DNA of 35,957 nucleotides. Source: Synechococcaceae cyanobacterium (lineage in GTDB: Bacteria; Cyanobacteriota; Cyanobacteriia; PCC-6307; Cyanobiaceae). The translations under genes and the position numbers were made by a program. Position 1 is the stretch's first letter. Each line of letters begins with the position of its first letter. The DNA lies in contig CANCJV010000041.1 of assembly GCA_947378425.1 (NCBI GenBank), positions 1-35,957 of the forward strand, given 5' to 3'. The notes beneath the pieces are model-generated. The model was given only the letters and a program-made list of their open reading frames with translations, did not search any database and was not told the origin of the DNA. Positions 10,335-18,265 of the stretch are shown here, piece after piece.

Positions 10335-11093
10335 TCAGACACTGAGGAAGCGATGGATCAGCTCCTGGCTGAGCTCGCTGGTGGGGCCACTGGCCACCAC
10401 CCCACCTTTTTGCATCGCGTAGTACCAGTCGGCCTGGCGCACGAAGCTGGCATGGTGCTCCACCAGCAGCACGCTGATGCCCGTCTCGCGGATGATGCGA
10501 GCGACGGCCCGCTGGATGTCGAGCACCACCGAGGGCTGGATACCCTCGGTGGGCTCATCGAGCAGCAGCAGCCGGGGCTTGCCGAGCAGGGCCCGGGCGA
10601 TCGCCAGCTGCTGCTGCTGGCCGCCGGAGAGATCACCGCCCCGGCGGGCGAGGAACTTCTCCAGGATCGGAAACAGCTCGAACACCAAGGGATCGATGTG
10701 GCGATGGCGGCCAATGCCACCGGGCAGAGCTTCCAGACCCAGCAACAGGTTTTCGCGCACGGTGAGCTGGGGGATGATCTCCCGCCCCTGGGGCACGTAG
10801 CCGATACCGGCCCGGGCCCGCAGGTGGGGCGGCAGCGCTGAAACCTCCTCACCGTCCAGAGACACCGAGCCGCTGCGTTGACGCAACAGGCCGATGATCG
10901 TCTTGAGCAGAGTGGTCTTACCGACACCATTGAGGCCGATCAGACAGGCCATCTGACCGGGCGCAATCGAGATGTCGACATTGCGCAGAATATGACTCTC
11001 GCCGTAGTAGACGTTGAGGTCACGTATCGAGAGCAGATCTCCACCCTCACCACTGGAGGAATGGAAATCCTGCCGAGACATGGTGCTGGTCAT
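10335..11093 (-). CDS. urtE: Urea ABC transporter ATPase UrtE
   Basis: A 252-residue ABC ATPase of the branched-chain amino acid (LivF-like) class, the second ATPase of the urea importer. Walker A is GLNGVGKTT, the ABC signature is LSGGQQQQLAIARAL, and Walker B is LLLLDEPTEGIQPS, followed by the H-loop LLVEHH. The EGIQPS form after Walker B is usual for UrtE/LivF. About 20 Ser/Gly-rich residues precede the domain. The start overlaps the urtD stop by 4 bases (ATGA), making it the last gene of the urtABCDE run. The stop codon lies inside a small perfect inverted repeat (CCTCAG-ACA-CTGAGG, 10333-10347) with no T-run. Confidence 0.95.
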   Translation of the reverse strand: MTSTMSRQDFHSSSGEGGDLLSIRDLNVYYGESHILRNVDISIAPGQMACLIGLNGVGKTTLLKTIIGLLRQRSGSVSLDGEEVSALPPHLRARAGIGYVPQGREIIPQLTVRENLLLGLEALPGGIGRHRHIDPLVFELFPILEKFLARRGGDLSGGQQQQLAIARALLGKPRLLLLDEPTEGIQPSVVLDIQRAVARIIRETGISVLLVEHHASFVRQADWYYAMQKGGVVASGPTSELSQELIHRFLSV

Positions 11094-11884
11094 GACATCT
11101 CCTGGGGCGATCCGTCGGCGGCACTGACTCCGCCCAAGCTGTCGTCGTCTTCAACCCCGAGGTAGACCTCGATCACGCGGGGGTCGTTCTGAACCACATC
11201 CATGCTGCCCTCGCACAGCACATGGCCTTCGTGCAGCACCGTGACCGGGCAATCCAGCTCGCGGATGAAGTCCATGTCGTGCTCAATCACCAGCACGGTG
11301 TGATCGCCGGCCAGATGGCGCAGCAGCTCGCCGGTGCGCTCGGTCTCCTCATCGGAGAGCCCCGCCACCGGCTCATCGACCAGCAGCAGATCCGGATCCT
11401 GGGCCAGCAGCATGGCGATCTCCAGCCACTGTTTCTGGCCATGGGAGAGGCTGCCGGCCGGCAGGGAGGCACTGGCCTCCAGACCCACCACCGCCAGCAG
11501 TTCCTGCACCCGATCGCGCTGTTCAGCGCTGAGGCGACCCAGCAGCAGGGCGAACGGTGAATGGCTGCCCTTGACCGCCAGCTCCAGATTGCGACGGGGG
11601 GTGAGGTTCTGATAGACGCGGGGCGTCTGGAACTTGCGGCCGATGCCGAGCCGGGCGATGCGGTGCTCGCTGATGCCCAGCAATGACTGGCCGCGGAACA
11701 GCACATCGCCTCTGGTGGGCCTCACCTTGCCGGTGATCACATCGAGGAAGGTGGTCTTGCCGGCGCCGTTGGGGCCGATCACCGCCCGCAGCTCTCCAGG
11801 AGCCAGGGCGAGATTGAGATCATTGAGGGCGAGGAAGCCATCGAAGCTGACACTGACAGCCTTGAGTTCGAGCAGGGACTTCAC
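11090..11884 (-). CDS. urtD: Urea ABC transporter ATPase UrtD
   Basis: A 264-residue ABC ATPase of the LivG type, the first ATPase of the urea importer on the cytoplasmic face. Walker A is GPNGAGKTT, the signature is LSHGQKQWLEIAMLL, Walker B is LLLVDEPVAGLSDEE, and the H-loop is VLVIEHDMDF. The motif GRKFQTPRVYQNLTPRRNL and a signature beginning LSHGQKQW are characteristic of UrtD rather than LivG. An acidic, Ser/Gly-containing C-terminal tail of about 20 residues is extra. It overlaps urtC by 4 bases upstream and urtE by 4 bases downstream, so the three are translationally linked. Confidence 0.95.
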   Translation of the reverse strand: MKSLLELKAVSVSFDGFLALNDLNLALAPGELRAVIGPNGAGKTTFLDVITGKVRPTRGDVLFRGQSLLGISEHRIARLGIGRKFQTPRVYQNLTPRRNLELAVKGSHSPFALLLGRLSAEQRDRVQELLAVVGLEASASLPAGSLSHGQKQWLEIAMLLAQDPDLLLVDEPVAGLSDEETERTGELLRHLAGDHTVLVIEHDMDFIRELDCPVTVLHEGHVLCEGSMDVVQNDPRVIEVYLGVEDDDSLGGVSAADGSPQEMS

Positions 11885-13080
11885 GGCTCACCTCCGATCT
11901 CTCTGGCACCGGTCTCCTCGGCGATGGCGCGGGACTCGATCGCTCGCCGCTCCGCCTGCACCTCAGGATCGAGATCAAGGCCCGGATAGGTGGCCGTCGC
12001 CGGGGAGGAACCCAGCATCGCCAGGATGCGACCCGGTCCACCCTGGCGCCACCAGCCCACAACACCGTCGGGCAAAGCGGTGACCACCAGCAGGAACAGC
12101 CCCCCCTGGATGAACAGCCAGGTTTCCGGAAGCTGCTCACTGATCAGGCTCTTGGCGTAGTTGATCAGTACCGCACCGAACACGGCGCCGATCAGGGTGC
12201 CGCGGCCGCCGACGGCAACCCAGATCACCATCTCAATCGAAAAGGGCACCGCCATGAACTGGGGACTGACGATGCCGGACTGAACTGTGTACAGCGCACC
12301 GCTGACGCCGGCCAGGGCCCCTGCAACGGTGAAGACCAGGGTTTTGAAGGCCGTGGGGTTGTAGCCGGTGAAGCGCAGTCGCGGCTCATCGTCACGGACA
12401 GCGATCAGGGCATCACCGAAGCGGCCGGTGGTGAGCCAGCGGCACAGGTACCAGGCGGCGATCACCAGCAGCAACGTGATCCAGAACAGATTGCGCTGCA
12501 TGGCGTCGGAGCCCACCATCTGGCCGAAGAAGCTGGCCGTATCGGTCTTGAGACCGTTGGTGCCGTTGATCAGCTTCTGCTGTCCGTTGAAGAAGTTGAA
12601 GAACACCAGCAAAGCGGCCTGGGTGAGGATCGAGAAGTAGACCCCCTTGATGCGATTGCGGAACACCAGATAGCCGAGCAGGCCGGCGACGACGGCCGGA
12701 ACGACCCAGATGGCGATGAGGGTGAACCAGGGCGAATTGAACGGCTGCCAGAACAGGGGCAGCTCCTTGACCCCATAGAGACCAAAGAACTCAGGCAGCT
12801 GGCCGGGTTCGAGTGAATCCAGCTGCAGATACATGGCGATGGCATAGCCACCGAGGGCAAAGAAGATGCCCTGGCCAAGGCTGAGCAGGCCCGTATAGCC
12901 CCAGATCAGGTCAATGCCCAGGGCGACAATGCCCAACGACAGAAAGCGCCCCAGCAGATTGAGCCGGAACGGCGGCAGGACGAAGGGCAGGATCAGGGCC
13001 GCCGCGATGATGGCGATCCACGGCCACCAGCGGCGCAGGAAGGTCGCCGGCGTGATAGAGCTGTTGGAGGTGATCGTCAT
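11881..13080 (-). CDS. urtC: Urea ABC transporter permease UrtC
   Basis: A 399-residue LivM-type inner-membrane permease of the urea importer, with about nine to ten hydrophobic segments. The signature SLGQGIFFALGGYAIAMYL lies near residues 67-85. The coupling region, GDALIAVRDDEPRLRFTGYN, about 222-241, is where the ATPase docks. A further conserved block is WVAVGGRGTLIGAVFGAVL. About 60 polar, charged residues follow the last membrane span. It starts 3 bases after the urtB stop and overlaps urtD by 4 bases. Paired with UrtB it forms the membrane channel; the gene order makes a branched-chain amino acid transporter unlikely. Confidence 0.95.
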   Translation of the reverse strand: MTITSNSSITPATFLRRWWPWIAIIAAALILPFVLPPFRLNLLGRFLSLGIVALGIDLIWGYTGLLSLGQGIFFALGGYAIAMYLQLDSLEPGQLPEFFGLYGVKELPLFWQPFNSPWFTLIAIWVVPAVVAGLLGYLVFRNRIKGVYFSILTQAALLVFFNFFNGQQKLINGTNGLKTDTASFFGQMVGSDAMQRNLFWITLLLVIAAWYLCRWLTTGRFGDALIAVRDDEPRLRFTGYNPTAFKTLVFTVAGALAGVSGALYTVQSGIVSPQFMAVPFSIEMVIWVAVGGRGTLIGAVFGAVLINYAKSLISEQLPETWLFIQGGLFLLVVTALPDGVVGWWRQGGPGRILAMLGSSPATATYPGLDLDPEVQAERRAIESRAIAEETGAREIGGEP

Positions 13081-13083
13081 CGC

Positions 13084-14241
13084 TCAGGCCTCCACCATGC
13101 GGCCCTTCTGCGGGAACAGGCCAGCCGGCCTGAACTGCAGGAAGACCACAATCAGGATGAACACCAACACCTTGGCCATGGAGGTGGTGGCAAAGAAGGT
13201 GATGGTTTCATTGAGAGCGGCGGGCATCTGCGGCCAGAGCAGCAGCAGCGATCCCGAACCGAGGATGTAGCTGAGCACGCCGATGCCCAGGGCCGCCACG
13301 ACGGTACCGAGCAATTTGCCGACGCCGCCGAGCACCACCACCATGAAGCAATCAACGATGTAGTTGCCGCCGAGATTGGGGCCCACCGAGCCCAGCAAGG
13401 TGACCGCAACCCCGGCCACTCCGGCCAGGCCAGAACCCACCAGGAAGGTGAGCGCATCCACCTTCTCGGTGGGAATGCCGAGGCAGCTGCTCATCGGCCG
13501 GTTCTGGGTGACGGCGCGAATACGAATGCCCCAGACACTCTTCTGCAGGAACCAGTGCACCGCCAGCAGCGCAAGAATGGTGAGGGCAATGATGAACAGG
13601 CGGGCCGTCGGCATCGTGACACCGACCACATCAATCGAACCCTGCAGCCACTCGGGCGCCGTGACATCGATGTTGCGGGCACTGAACCAGGGCTGATGCA
13701 GATCGCGCTGGTTGCCCAGGGCTGCGGCCAGACCGATGCCCACCACCATGGCGCCAATCCAGCCACCCACACCCAGCAGCGGTGACCAGCGCTGGCGCCA
13801 CCACGCTGCCGGCAGCAATCGCGGCACCAGCAGCCCCAGGGCTACGGCCACCACCAGGCCGATGAAGAAGGCACTGGAGACGGAGCGCACGAACTGCTGC
13901 AGGATCAGGCTGACGCCCCAGGTGGCCAGCAGGGTTTCCAGGGGGCGGCCATAGAGACGGCGAATCACTGTCTTTTCCAGCAGCAGGCCAGCGAGGCCGC
14001 TGACCAGAAAGGCCAGGGGAATCGAGATCAGGATATAGATGGGGAACAGCCCTTCGAGCGGGCCGTTCTTGAGCAGGTTCTGCACCACGAAGGTGGTGTA
14101 AGCACCGAGCATCATCAACTCGCCGTGGGCCATGTTGATGACACCCATCAGCCCGAAGACCACGGCCAGGCCGAGGGCGGCCAGCATCAGCACCGAGCCG
14201 ATGGCCAGGCCATTGAAAAGCGTGTCAAGAAGAACGTTCAT
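13084..14241 (-). CDS. urtB: Urea ABC transporter permease UrtB
   Basis: A 385-residue LivH-type inner-membrane permease. The N-terminus LFNGLAIGSVLMLAALGLAV and the block GVINMAHGELMMLGAYTTF are typical of UrtB/LivH. The coupling-helix region is GIRIRAVTQNRPMSSCLGIP, and VVLGGVGKLLGTVVAALGIG is conserved. A long luminal insert (about residues 125-190) separates membrane spans. The ATG at 14241 is chosen because it directly precedes the first membrane segment and has GGGAG just upstream; the frame is open to 14292, but that would overlap the terminator stem zone. It lies 105 bases after urtA, separated by an intrinsic terminator, and 3 bases before urtC. Confidence 0.94.
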   Translation of the reverse strand: MNVLLDTLFNGLAIGSVLMLAALGLAVVFGLMGVINMAHGELMMLGAYTTFVVQNLLKNGPLEGLFPIYILISIPLAFLVSGLAGLLLEKTVIRRLYGRPLETLLATWGVSLILQQFVRSVSSAFFIGLVVAVALGLLVPRLLPAAWWRQRWSPLLGVGGWIGAMVVGIGLAAALGNQRDLHQPWFSARNIDVTAPEWLQGSIDVVGVTMPTARLFIIALTILALLAVHWFLQKSVWGIRIRAVTQNRPMSSCLGIPTEKVDALTFLVGSGLAGVAGVAVTLLGSVGPNLGGNYIVDCFMVVVLGGVGKLLGTVVAALGIGVLSYILGSGSLLLLWPQMPAALNETITFFATTSMAKVLVFILIVVFLQFRPAGLFPQKGRMVEA

Positions 14242-14294
14242 GAACTCCCGTTGAAGACGGGGCAGAGGAATCAGAAGCTGCCAGGGCCTCAATG

Positions 14295-14323
14295 AAAAAA
14301 GGGGAGGGAATGGATCCCTCCCC
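14295..14323 (-). terminator. Intrinsic terminator between urtA and urtB
   Basis: On the minus strand, GGGGAGGGA (14323-14315) pairs perfectly with TCCCTCCCC (14309-14301) around a 5-base loop, and six T follow at once (14300-14295). This is a textbook rho-independent terminator, 23 bases after the urtA stop and 53 bases before the urtB start. In the middle of an operon it should release most transcripts after urtA and let a fraction read on into urtBCDE. Confidence 0.9.
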
Positions 14324-14346
14324 CGAAGCAGAATCCCCAGCGGGAT

Positions 14347-15663
14347 TCACATCTTGAACTTGCCGGCGTCGGGGCGCTTCTGGGTCCAGTCGCAGGTGTA
14401 ACCCTTGGTTTCGGGCACGAACTGGTTCCAGGCCACGGGCTTGACCATGCCCTTGTTCTCGAGGATCTTGAACATGCCGTCCTTCTGCACCTCGCCGATC
14501 AGCACCAGCTTCTCGATGTGATGGTTGGGCTGCACGGTCACCTTGCCCTCAGGAGCATCGAAGCTGACGCCAACCAGTGCTTCACGCACCTTGTTGTCGT
14601 CGACGCTGTTGGCCTTCTCGGCACCCTTGGCCCAGAGATAGACCATCGAGTAGGCAGCTTCGGCCGGATCACTGGTGACCCGCTTCTCGCCGTACTTGGC
14701 CTTGAAGTCGGCGGTGAACTTCTTGGAGGCAGGGGTGTCAAGACTCTGGAAGAAGTTCCAGGCGGCATAGGTGCCTTCCAGGTACTCAGGACCAATGGCG
14801 GCGATCTCCTCTTCGGCGATCGAGAAGCTCATGATCGCGTAGCCGTTGGCAGGGGTGATGCCGGCGGCCTTCATCTGCTTGAAGAAGGCGACGTTGCTGT
14901 CACCGTTCAGGGTGTTGACGATCACGCCACCCTTGGGCAGAGCCTGCTTGATCTTGGCGATGATTGGCGCCACCTCGGTGTTGCCCAGGGGCAGGTAGTC
15001 CTCACCCACGAGCTTGCCGCCCTGGGCCTTGAGCTGTTCCTTCATGATCGTGTTGGCCGTACGCGGGTAGACGTAGTCGGAACCAACCAGGAAGAAGTCC
15101 TTGCCCTTGTTCTTCAGCAGCCACGATACAGCGGGCTCAGCCTGCTGGTTGGGGGTGGCACCGGTGTAGAAGATGTTCTTCGAGCACTCCTGGCCTTCGT
15201 ACTGAATCGGGTAGTAAAGGAAGGCATCCTTGGACTCGTACACCGGCAGCATCGCCTTGCGGCTGGCGGAGGTCCAGCCGCCGAACACCACGGCCACCTT
15301 GTCCTGATCGATCAGTTTCTTCGACTTCTCAGCGAAGGTGGGCCAATCAGAAGCGCCATCTTCCTCGATCGGCACAATCTTCAGCTTCTTGCCGTCGATC
15401 TTGACACCGCCGGCCTTGTTGATCTCGTCGATGGCCATCAGTTCAGCTTCGGCCACCGTGTTTTCGGAGATGGCCATGGTGCCCGAGCGGGAGTGAAGGA
15501 TCCCGACCTTCACCTCGCCATCGAAGCCACCGCCGCTGGAGGTGCCACCGCCGCCGCCGCCGCCGCCACCGCCGCCGCAGGCGACGAGACTGAGGGAGGT
15601 GGCCAGGGCGGTGGCTCCACCGATCAGACGCAGGGATTGGATCCGCTTCGCTGATGGCTTCAT
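14347..15663 (-). CDS. urtA: Urea ABC transporter substrate-binding lipoprotein UrtA
   Basis: A 438-residue periplasmic urea-binding protein of the LivJ-like class. The N-terminus is a lipoprotein signal: basic MKPSAKRIQS, a hydrophobic core and lipobox LVAC with Cys29, so the mature protein is membrane-anchored. An unbroken run of 11 Gly follows the Cys, then TSSGGG as linker. The binding domain starts with VKVGILHSRSGTMAISENT and contains LIDQDKVAVVFGGWTSASRK, SDYVYPRTAN and NGDSNVAFFKQ, typical of UrtA. The frame is open 46 codons further upstream, but the ATG at 15663, with GGAG 9 bases before it, starts the signal peptide and is clearly the better choice. It has a candidate NtcA promoter upstream and its own terminator downstream. 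Confidence 0.96.
   Translation of the reverse strand: MKPSAKRIQSLRLIGGATALATSLSLVACGGGGGGGGGGGTSSGGGFDGEVKVGILHSRSGTMAISENTVAEAELMAIDEINKAGGVKIDGKKLKIVPIEEDGASDWPTFAEKSKKLIDQDKVAVVFGGWTSASRKAMLPVYESKDAFLYYPIQYEGQECSKNIFYTGATPNQQAEPAVSWLLKNKGKDFFLVGSDYVYPRTANTIMKEQLKAQGGKLVGEDYLPLGNTEVAPIIAKIKQALPKGGVIVNTLNGDSNVAFFKQMKAAGITPANGYAIMSFSIAEEEIAAIGPEYLEGTYAAWNFFQSLDTPASKKFTADFKAKYGEKRVTSDPAEAAYSMVYLWAKGAEKANSVDDNKVREALVGVSFDAPEGKVTVQPNHHIEKLVLIGEVQKDGMFKILENKGMVKPVAWNQFVPETKGYTCDWTQKRPDAGKFKM
15546..15580. repeat. GCC trinucleotide run encoding poly-Gly in UrtA
   Basis: A near-perfect trinucleotide run, mostly CCG/GCC on the plus strand (one ACC interruption), encodes the Gly tract after the UrtA lipid-attachment cysteine. 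Nothing else in the window has a comparable simple repeat. The tract forms a flexible tether and is prone to replication slippage in steps of one residue. Confidence 0.75.
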
Positions 15664-15730
15664 GAAAAGTGCTCCAGAGGATGGGTTTCCGGCCGAGCCC
15701 ATGTCGCAATGGGCCGGAACGGTTTGGGGG

Positions 15731-15773
15731 AAGTTAGTGAGCGGGCACACCTCGACTTTGTAGCCGTTGAAAC
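15731..15773 (-). promoter_or_regulatory. Candidate NtcA-activated promoter of urtA
   Basis: On the minus strand, GTTTCAACGGCTAC (15773-15760) fits the NtcA box GTA-N8-TAC at all but one base (GTT instead of GTA), and also GT-N10-AC. Exactly 23 bases downstream lies TAACTT (15736-15731), which fits the TA-N3-T -10 element. A spacing of about 22-23 bases is the known arrangement of class II NtcA promoters. No -35 hexamer is needed in that class. Transcription would start near 15724, about 60 bases before the urtA ATG. NtcA is the global nitrogen activator of cyanobacteria and is known to control urt genes in several species. Confidence 0.65.
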
Positions 15774-15834
15774 CGTTCGCGCGAATGGTTCGAAACGGCA
15801 CACACGGGCAGGCGATCCGCCGCGGTTCCTCGCT

Positions 15835-16440
15835 TCAGCCGGATCCCGGTAGCTGTTGCATCAAAAACGCCTCCACCAGCTCCAGCCCTTCGCCGCTGCG
15901 CAGGTTGGTGAAGCACCAGGGTCGTCCGCCCCGCATGCGCTCGGTGTCGTGCTGCATCACCGTCAGGCTGGCTCCCACCATCGGCGCCAGATCGATCTTG
16001 TTGATCACCAGCAGATCGGAGCGGGTGATGCCGGGCCCGCCTTTGCGGGGGATCTTGTCGCCGGCGGCGACATCGATCACGTAGATGCAGAGATCCACCA
16101 GCTCCGGGCTGAAGCTGGCCGCCAGGTTGTCGCCCCCGCTCTCCACCAGCACCAGATCCAGATCCGGAAAGGCCAGCTCCAGCTCCTGCACCGCAGCCCG
16201 GTTGATCGAACAGTCCTCGCGGATGGCGGTGTGGGGGCACCCCCCTGTTTCGACACCGCGGATACGCTCCGGCGCCAGGGCGCCGGAGCGGGTGAGGAAC
16301 TGGGCATCCTCCTGGGTGTAGATGTCGTTGGTGACCACCGCCAGCTCCAGGCGATCCCGCAGGCGCAGGCACAGAGCCTCCACCAGGGCCGTCTTGCCGG
16401 AGCCGACAGGTCCGGCGACACCGACGCGCAGGCGACTCAT
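15835..16440 (-). CDS. ureG: Urease accessory GTPase UreG
   Basis: A 201-residue SIMIBI-class GTPase. GTP hydrolysis by UreG drives nickel delivery into apo-urease together with UreD, UreF and UreE. The P-loop is GPVGSGKT (10-17), the nickel/zinc-binding CPH motif lies in [15 protein letters not shown], and the base-recognition motif is NKIDLAP. Length and motifs are complete. It is separated from ureF by 158 bases that hold a perfect 9-bp hairpin, a wider gap than usual for the pair. Its stop lies 171 bases before the urtA start, in the stretch containing the urtA promoter. Confidence 0.97.
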   Translation of the reverse strand: MSRLRVGVAGPVGSGKTALVEALCLRLRDRLELAVVTNDIYTQEDAQFLTRSGALAPERIRGVETGGCPHTAIREDCSINRAAVQELELAFPDLDLVLVESGGDNLAASFSPELVDLCIYVIDVAAGDKIPRKGGPGITRSDLLVINKIDLAPMVGASLTVMQHDTERMRGGRPWCFTNLRSGEGLELVEAFLMQQLPGSG

Positions 16441-16506
16441 CCCAGACCATCCACAGGCCCCAGGCTAAGGGCGGCAGGCTGGGAACGGCCTGAGGCCAGG
16501 GCGTTC

Positions 16507-16532
16507 CGGGTCCGGACACCGAGCCGGACCCG
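16507..16532 (-). other. Perfect 9-bp hairpin between ureF and ureG
   Basis: CGGGTCCGG (16507-16515) and CCGGACCCG (16524-16532) are perfect reverse complements around an 8-base loop. The stem is very GC-rich but no T-run follows on either strand, so it is not a standard intrinsic terminator. It may protect an mRNA end, slow polymerase or mark a processing site. The rest of the 158-base gap shows nothing else. Confidence 0.45.
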
Positions 16533-16598
16533 CGGGGACCGTAACGAGTCGAAAGTTCGCGCAGGGCCCTTGATCCCGACCCAGGCGCTGCCGCTGCC

Positions 16599-17258
16599 TC
16601 AACTGCGAAACAGGCGCGAATAGAGCTCGCCCTGGCCCAGCTGGGCGATGCCGGCGCCCACGCCGCCACTCCACAGGCTGTGCGGATCGGCCTGTGCCAG
16701 CTCCTCAGCCCGGGTGGCAATCTGCGGTCCCAGTGCCAGCAGCAGCCGCTGGGCCTCCGTGGGGCCGAGCGGCACCAGGCGCACCGCCGCACTCAGCTGG
16801 TTGGCGACCCAGCCGTGGAGATAGGCCTCCACCACCTCGGCAGCGGCGAGTTCAAGGCTGCGGCCGGCGTGGGCGAAGGCGGCAGGCCAGGCCAGCCGGG
16901 GCGCCGCCACCGGCAGGGGCCAGCCCAGATCGGCTAGCAACTGCTGCAGAGACCAGCCCATCTGGCGCTGCTGGGCGCGCAGCTCCGGGGCTTCCCTCTG
17001 GACCAGCAACCACTGGTCGAGATCGGCCAGCGCCGGCCAGTCAGCCTGCGCCAGCAGGACCATCAGCCGGGGCAGGGCCGCGGCCTCCAGGCCAAGGGCA
17101 CCCCGGGCCAGTTCAGCCTCCAGCCAGGCATGCACGGCGGCCGCATCGCCCAGCCGACCGCCCTGGACCAACACCTCCAGCCCCTCGGCATAGCTGAAGG
17201 CCCCCACCGGCAGCGCCGGCGAGACCAGCTGATACAGCCGCAGATGCTGCAGGCTCAC
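16599..17258 (-). CDS. ureF: Urease accessory protein UreF
   Basis: A 219-residue, mostly helical protein that binds UreD and UreG and acts as the scaffold and GTPase regulator of the nickel-insertion complex. The conserved N-terminal motif is SPALPVGAFSYAEGLE (13-28), near the diagnostic position of all UreF proteins. Further conserved parts are the C-terminal-half VNALSAAVRL-like stretch VANQLSAAVRLVPLGPTEAQ and the extreme C-terminus with Ser/Phe/Arg. The start overlaps the ureE stop by 4 bases (ATGA at 17258-17255), so the two are coupled. ureG follows downstream on the same strand. Confidence 0.95.
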   Translation of the reverse strand: MSLQHLRLYQLVSPALPVGAFSYAEGLEVLVQGGRLGDAAAVHAWLEAELARGALGLEAAALPRLMVLLAQADWPALADLDQWLLVQREAPELRAQQRQMGWSLQQLLADLGWPLPVAAPRLAWPAAFAHAGRSLELAAAEVVEAYLHGWVANQLSAAVRLVPLGPTEAQRLLLALGPQIATRAEELAQADPHSLWSGGVGAGIAQLGQGELYSRLFRS

Positions 17259-17914
17259 GCCGACCCAGGTCGGTGATCCGGTTCCGGGCCCAGGGGCTGG
17301 ACTACACCCGAACCGTGACAGAGGTCGGGCTCCAGAGCCAGGGGCGTCTCCAGGGGTGGGGAACAGGCACCGCTCGAGTCGAGGGACTGGCTGGCGCCCT
17401 GTGTGTGGCTGTGCCCATGGGCATGGCTGTGGCCGGTCGCCGCGTAGGCGCCGCCCTCCGGCAGGAAAGGAGCCAGCCGATGCTCCAGCCGCAGGCCCCG
17501 TTGCAGCAACAGATCGGCGAGCACGGGGTCATCCAGCAGCCGCAACTCCGTGGCCGTCACCTCCAGGGCCACATGACGATTGCCGAGGTGATACGCAGCC
17601 CGCAGCAGGTCCAGGGGATCGGCGGCACTCACCAGCAGCAGGGCTTCGGCGGCCGCCTCCACCCGCACCAGCGCCGGGCCGCCCTCACCCGCCAGCCATT
17701 CCCCCGGCTGCAGCGGCTCACCGCGGGGCAACTGCAGCAGCAGGGGCTGGCCGCAGCGGCTGTGGCGCAGGCCCCGCAGGCGGGTGCGGTCGTCGGCGCT
17801 GAGGGCCAGGGCCCAGCGGGCCGGGTCCGGAGAGCTGGGGGCGGCCAAACCCCGCCGGGTGAGGGTGATGGGCGGGGCAGCCGGGGGCTGGATGGCCTGG
17901 ATCCTTGCAGCCAT
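17255..17914 (-). CDS. ureE: Urease accessory nickel chaperone UreE
   Basis: A 219-residue nickel-binding metallochaperone that supplies nickel to UreG. The N-terminal peptide-binding domain (about 15-85) includes LSADDRTRLRGLRHSRCGQP. The metal-binding domain includes YHLGNRHVALEV (GNRH at 111-114, the conserved nickel His at 114). Residues 161-170 form a His-rich cluster (GHSHAHGHSH), followed by an unusual tail of about 49 residues with little recognisable pattern. ATG 17914 is chosen because it immediately precedes the conserved domain; the frame is open to 18058, but the extra 48 residues look non-coding. It is the first gene of the leftward ureEFG run and diverges from ureD. Confidence 0.92.
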   Translation of the reverse strand: MAARIQAIQPPAAPPITLTRRGLAAPSSPDPARWALALSADDRTRLRGLRHSRCGQPLLLQLPRGEPLQPGEWLAGEGGPALVRVEAAAEALLLVSAADPLDLLRAAYHLGNRHVALEVTATELRLLDDPVLADLLLQRGLRLEHRLAPFLPEGGAYAATGHSHAHGHSHTQGASQSLDSSGACSPPLETPLALEPDLCHGSGVVQPLGPEPDHRPGSA

Positions 17915-18265
17915 GGCATGAGCGGCCGTGGCGCTGGAACCGATGGTGTTGTCGTTCAACGCAGCACCCCGTCGATCCAGCAGCCCTTCAGTGTGCCCTG
18001 ACGAAGCCGCCTCAGCCACAACGGGCCTCCGGGATCGTGGATGGCTCCGGTCCTTCACCGCATGGCCCCGCGCTGCCCAAGCCAGGCCAACTCACCCCAC
18101 CAGGCTGGGGCAGAAGTGCCGGACGCTGAGCAACCATCGGAATCCGTGGATCACCACCGGCCCACCGCCATCCCAGGACTGCCCCTCAGCAGCCAGCCCC
18201 GCTCGATCGCGTCCTGGGGGGACGGCACTCGCAGCCCCCAGCGCGTTGCGGGAGAGCGCCGGACC
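17915..18265. other. Divergent ureE / ureD intergenic region
   Basis: About 350 bases between the chosen starts of ureE (-) and ureD (+). Both frames stay open deep into this stretch, and the outermost possible starts (18058 for ureE, 18041 for ureD) would overlap. Promoters for both urease operons are expected here, but I see no convincing -35/-10 pair and no GTA-N8-TAC box. The best ribosome-binding-like sequence is GGGAG at 18250-18254, before the ureD ATG. Confidence 0.5.

Noticed and set aside
10333..10347. CCTCAG-ACA-CTGAGG inverted repeat as the urt operon terminator
   Set aside because: It overlaps the urtE stop codon, has only six pairs and no T-run, so it is not a credible terminator.
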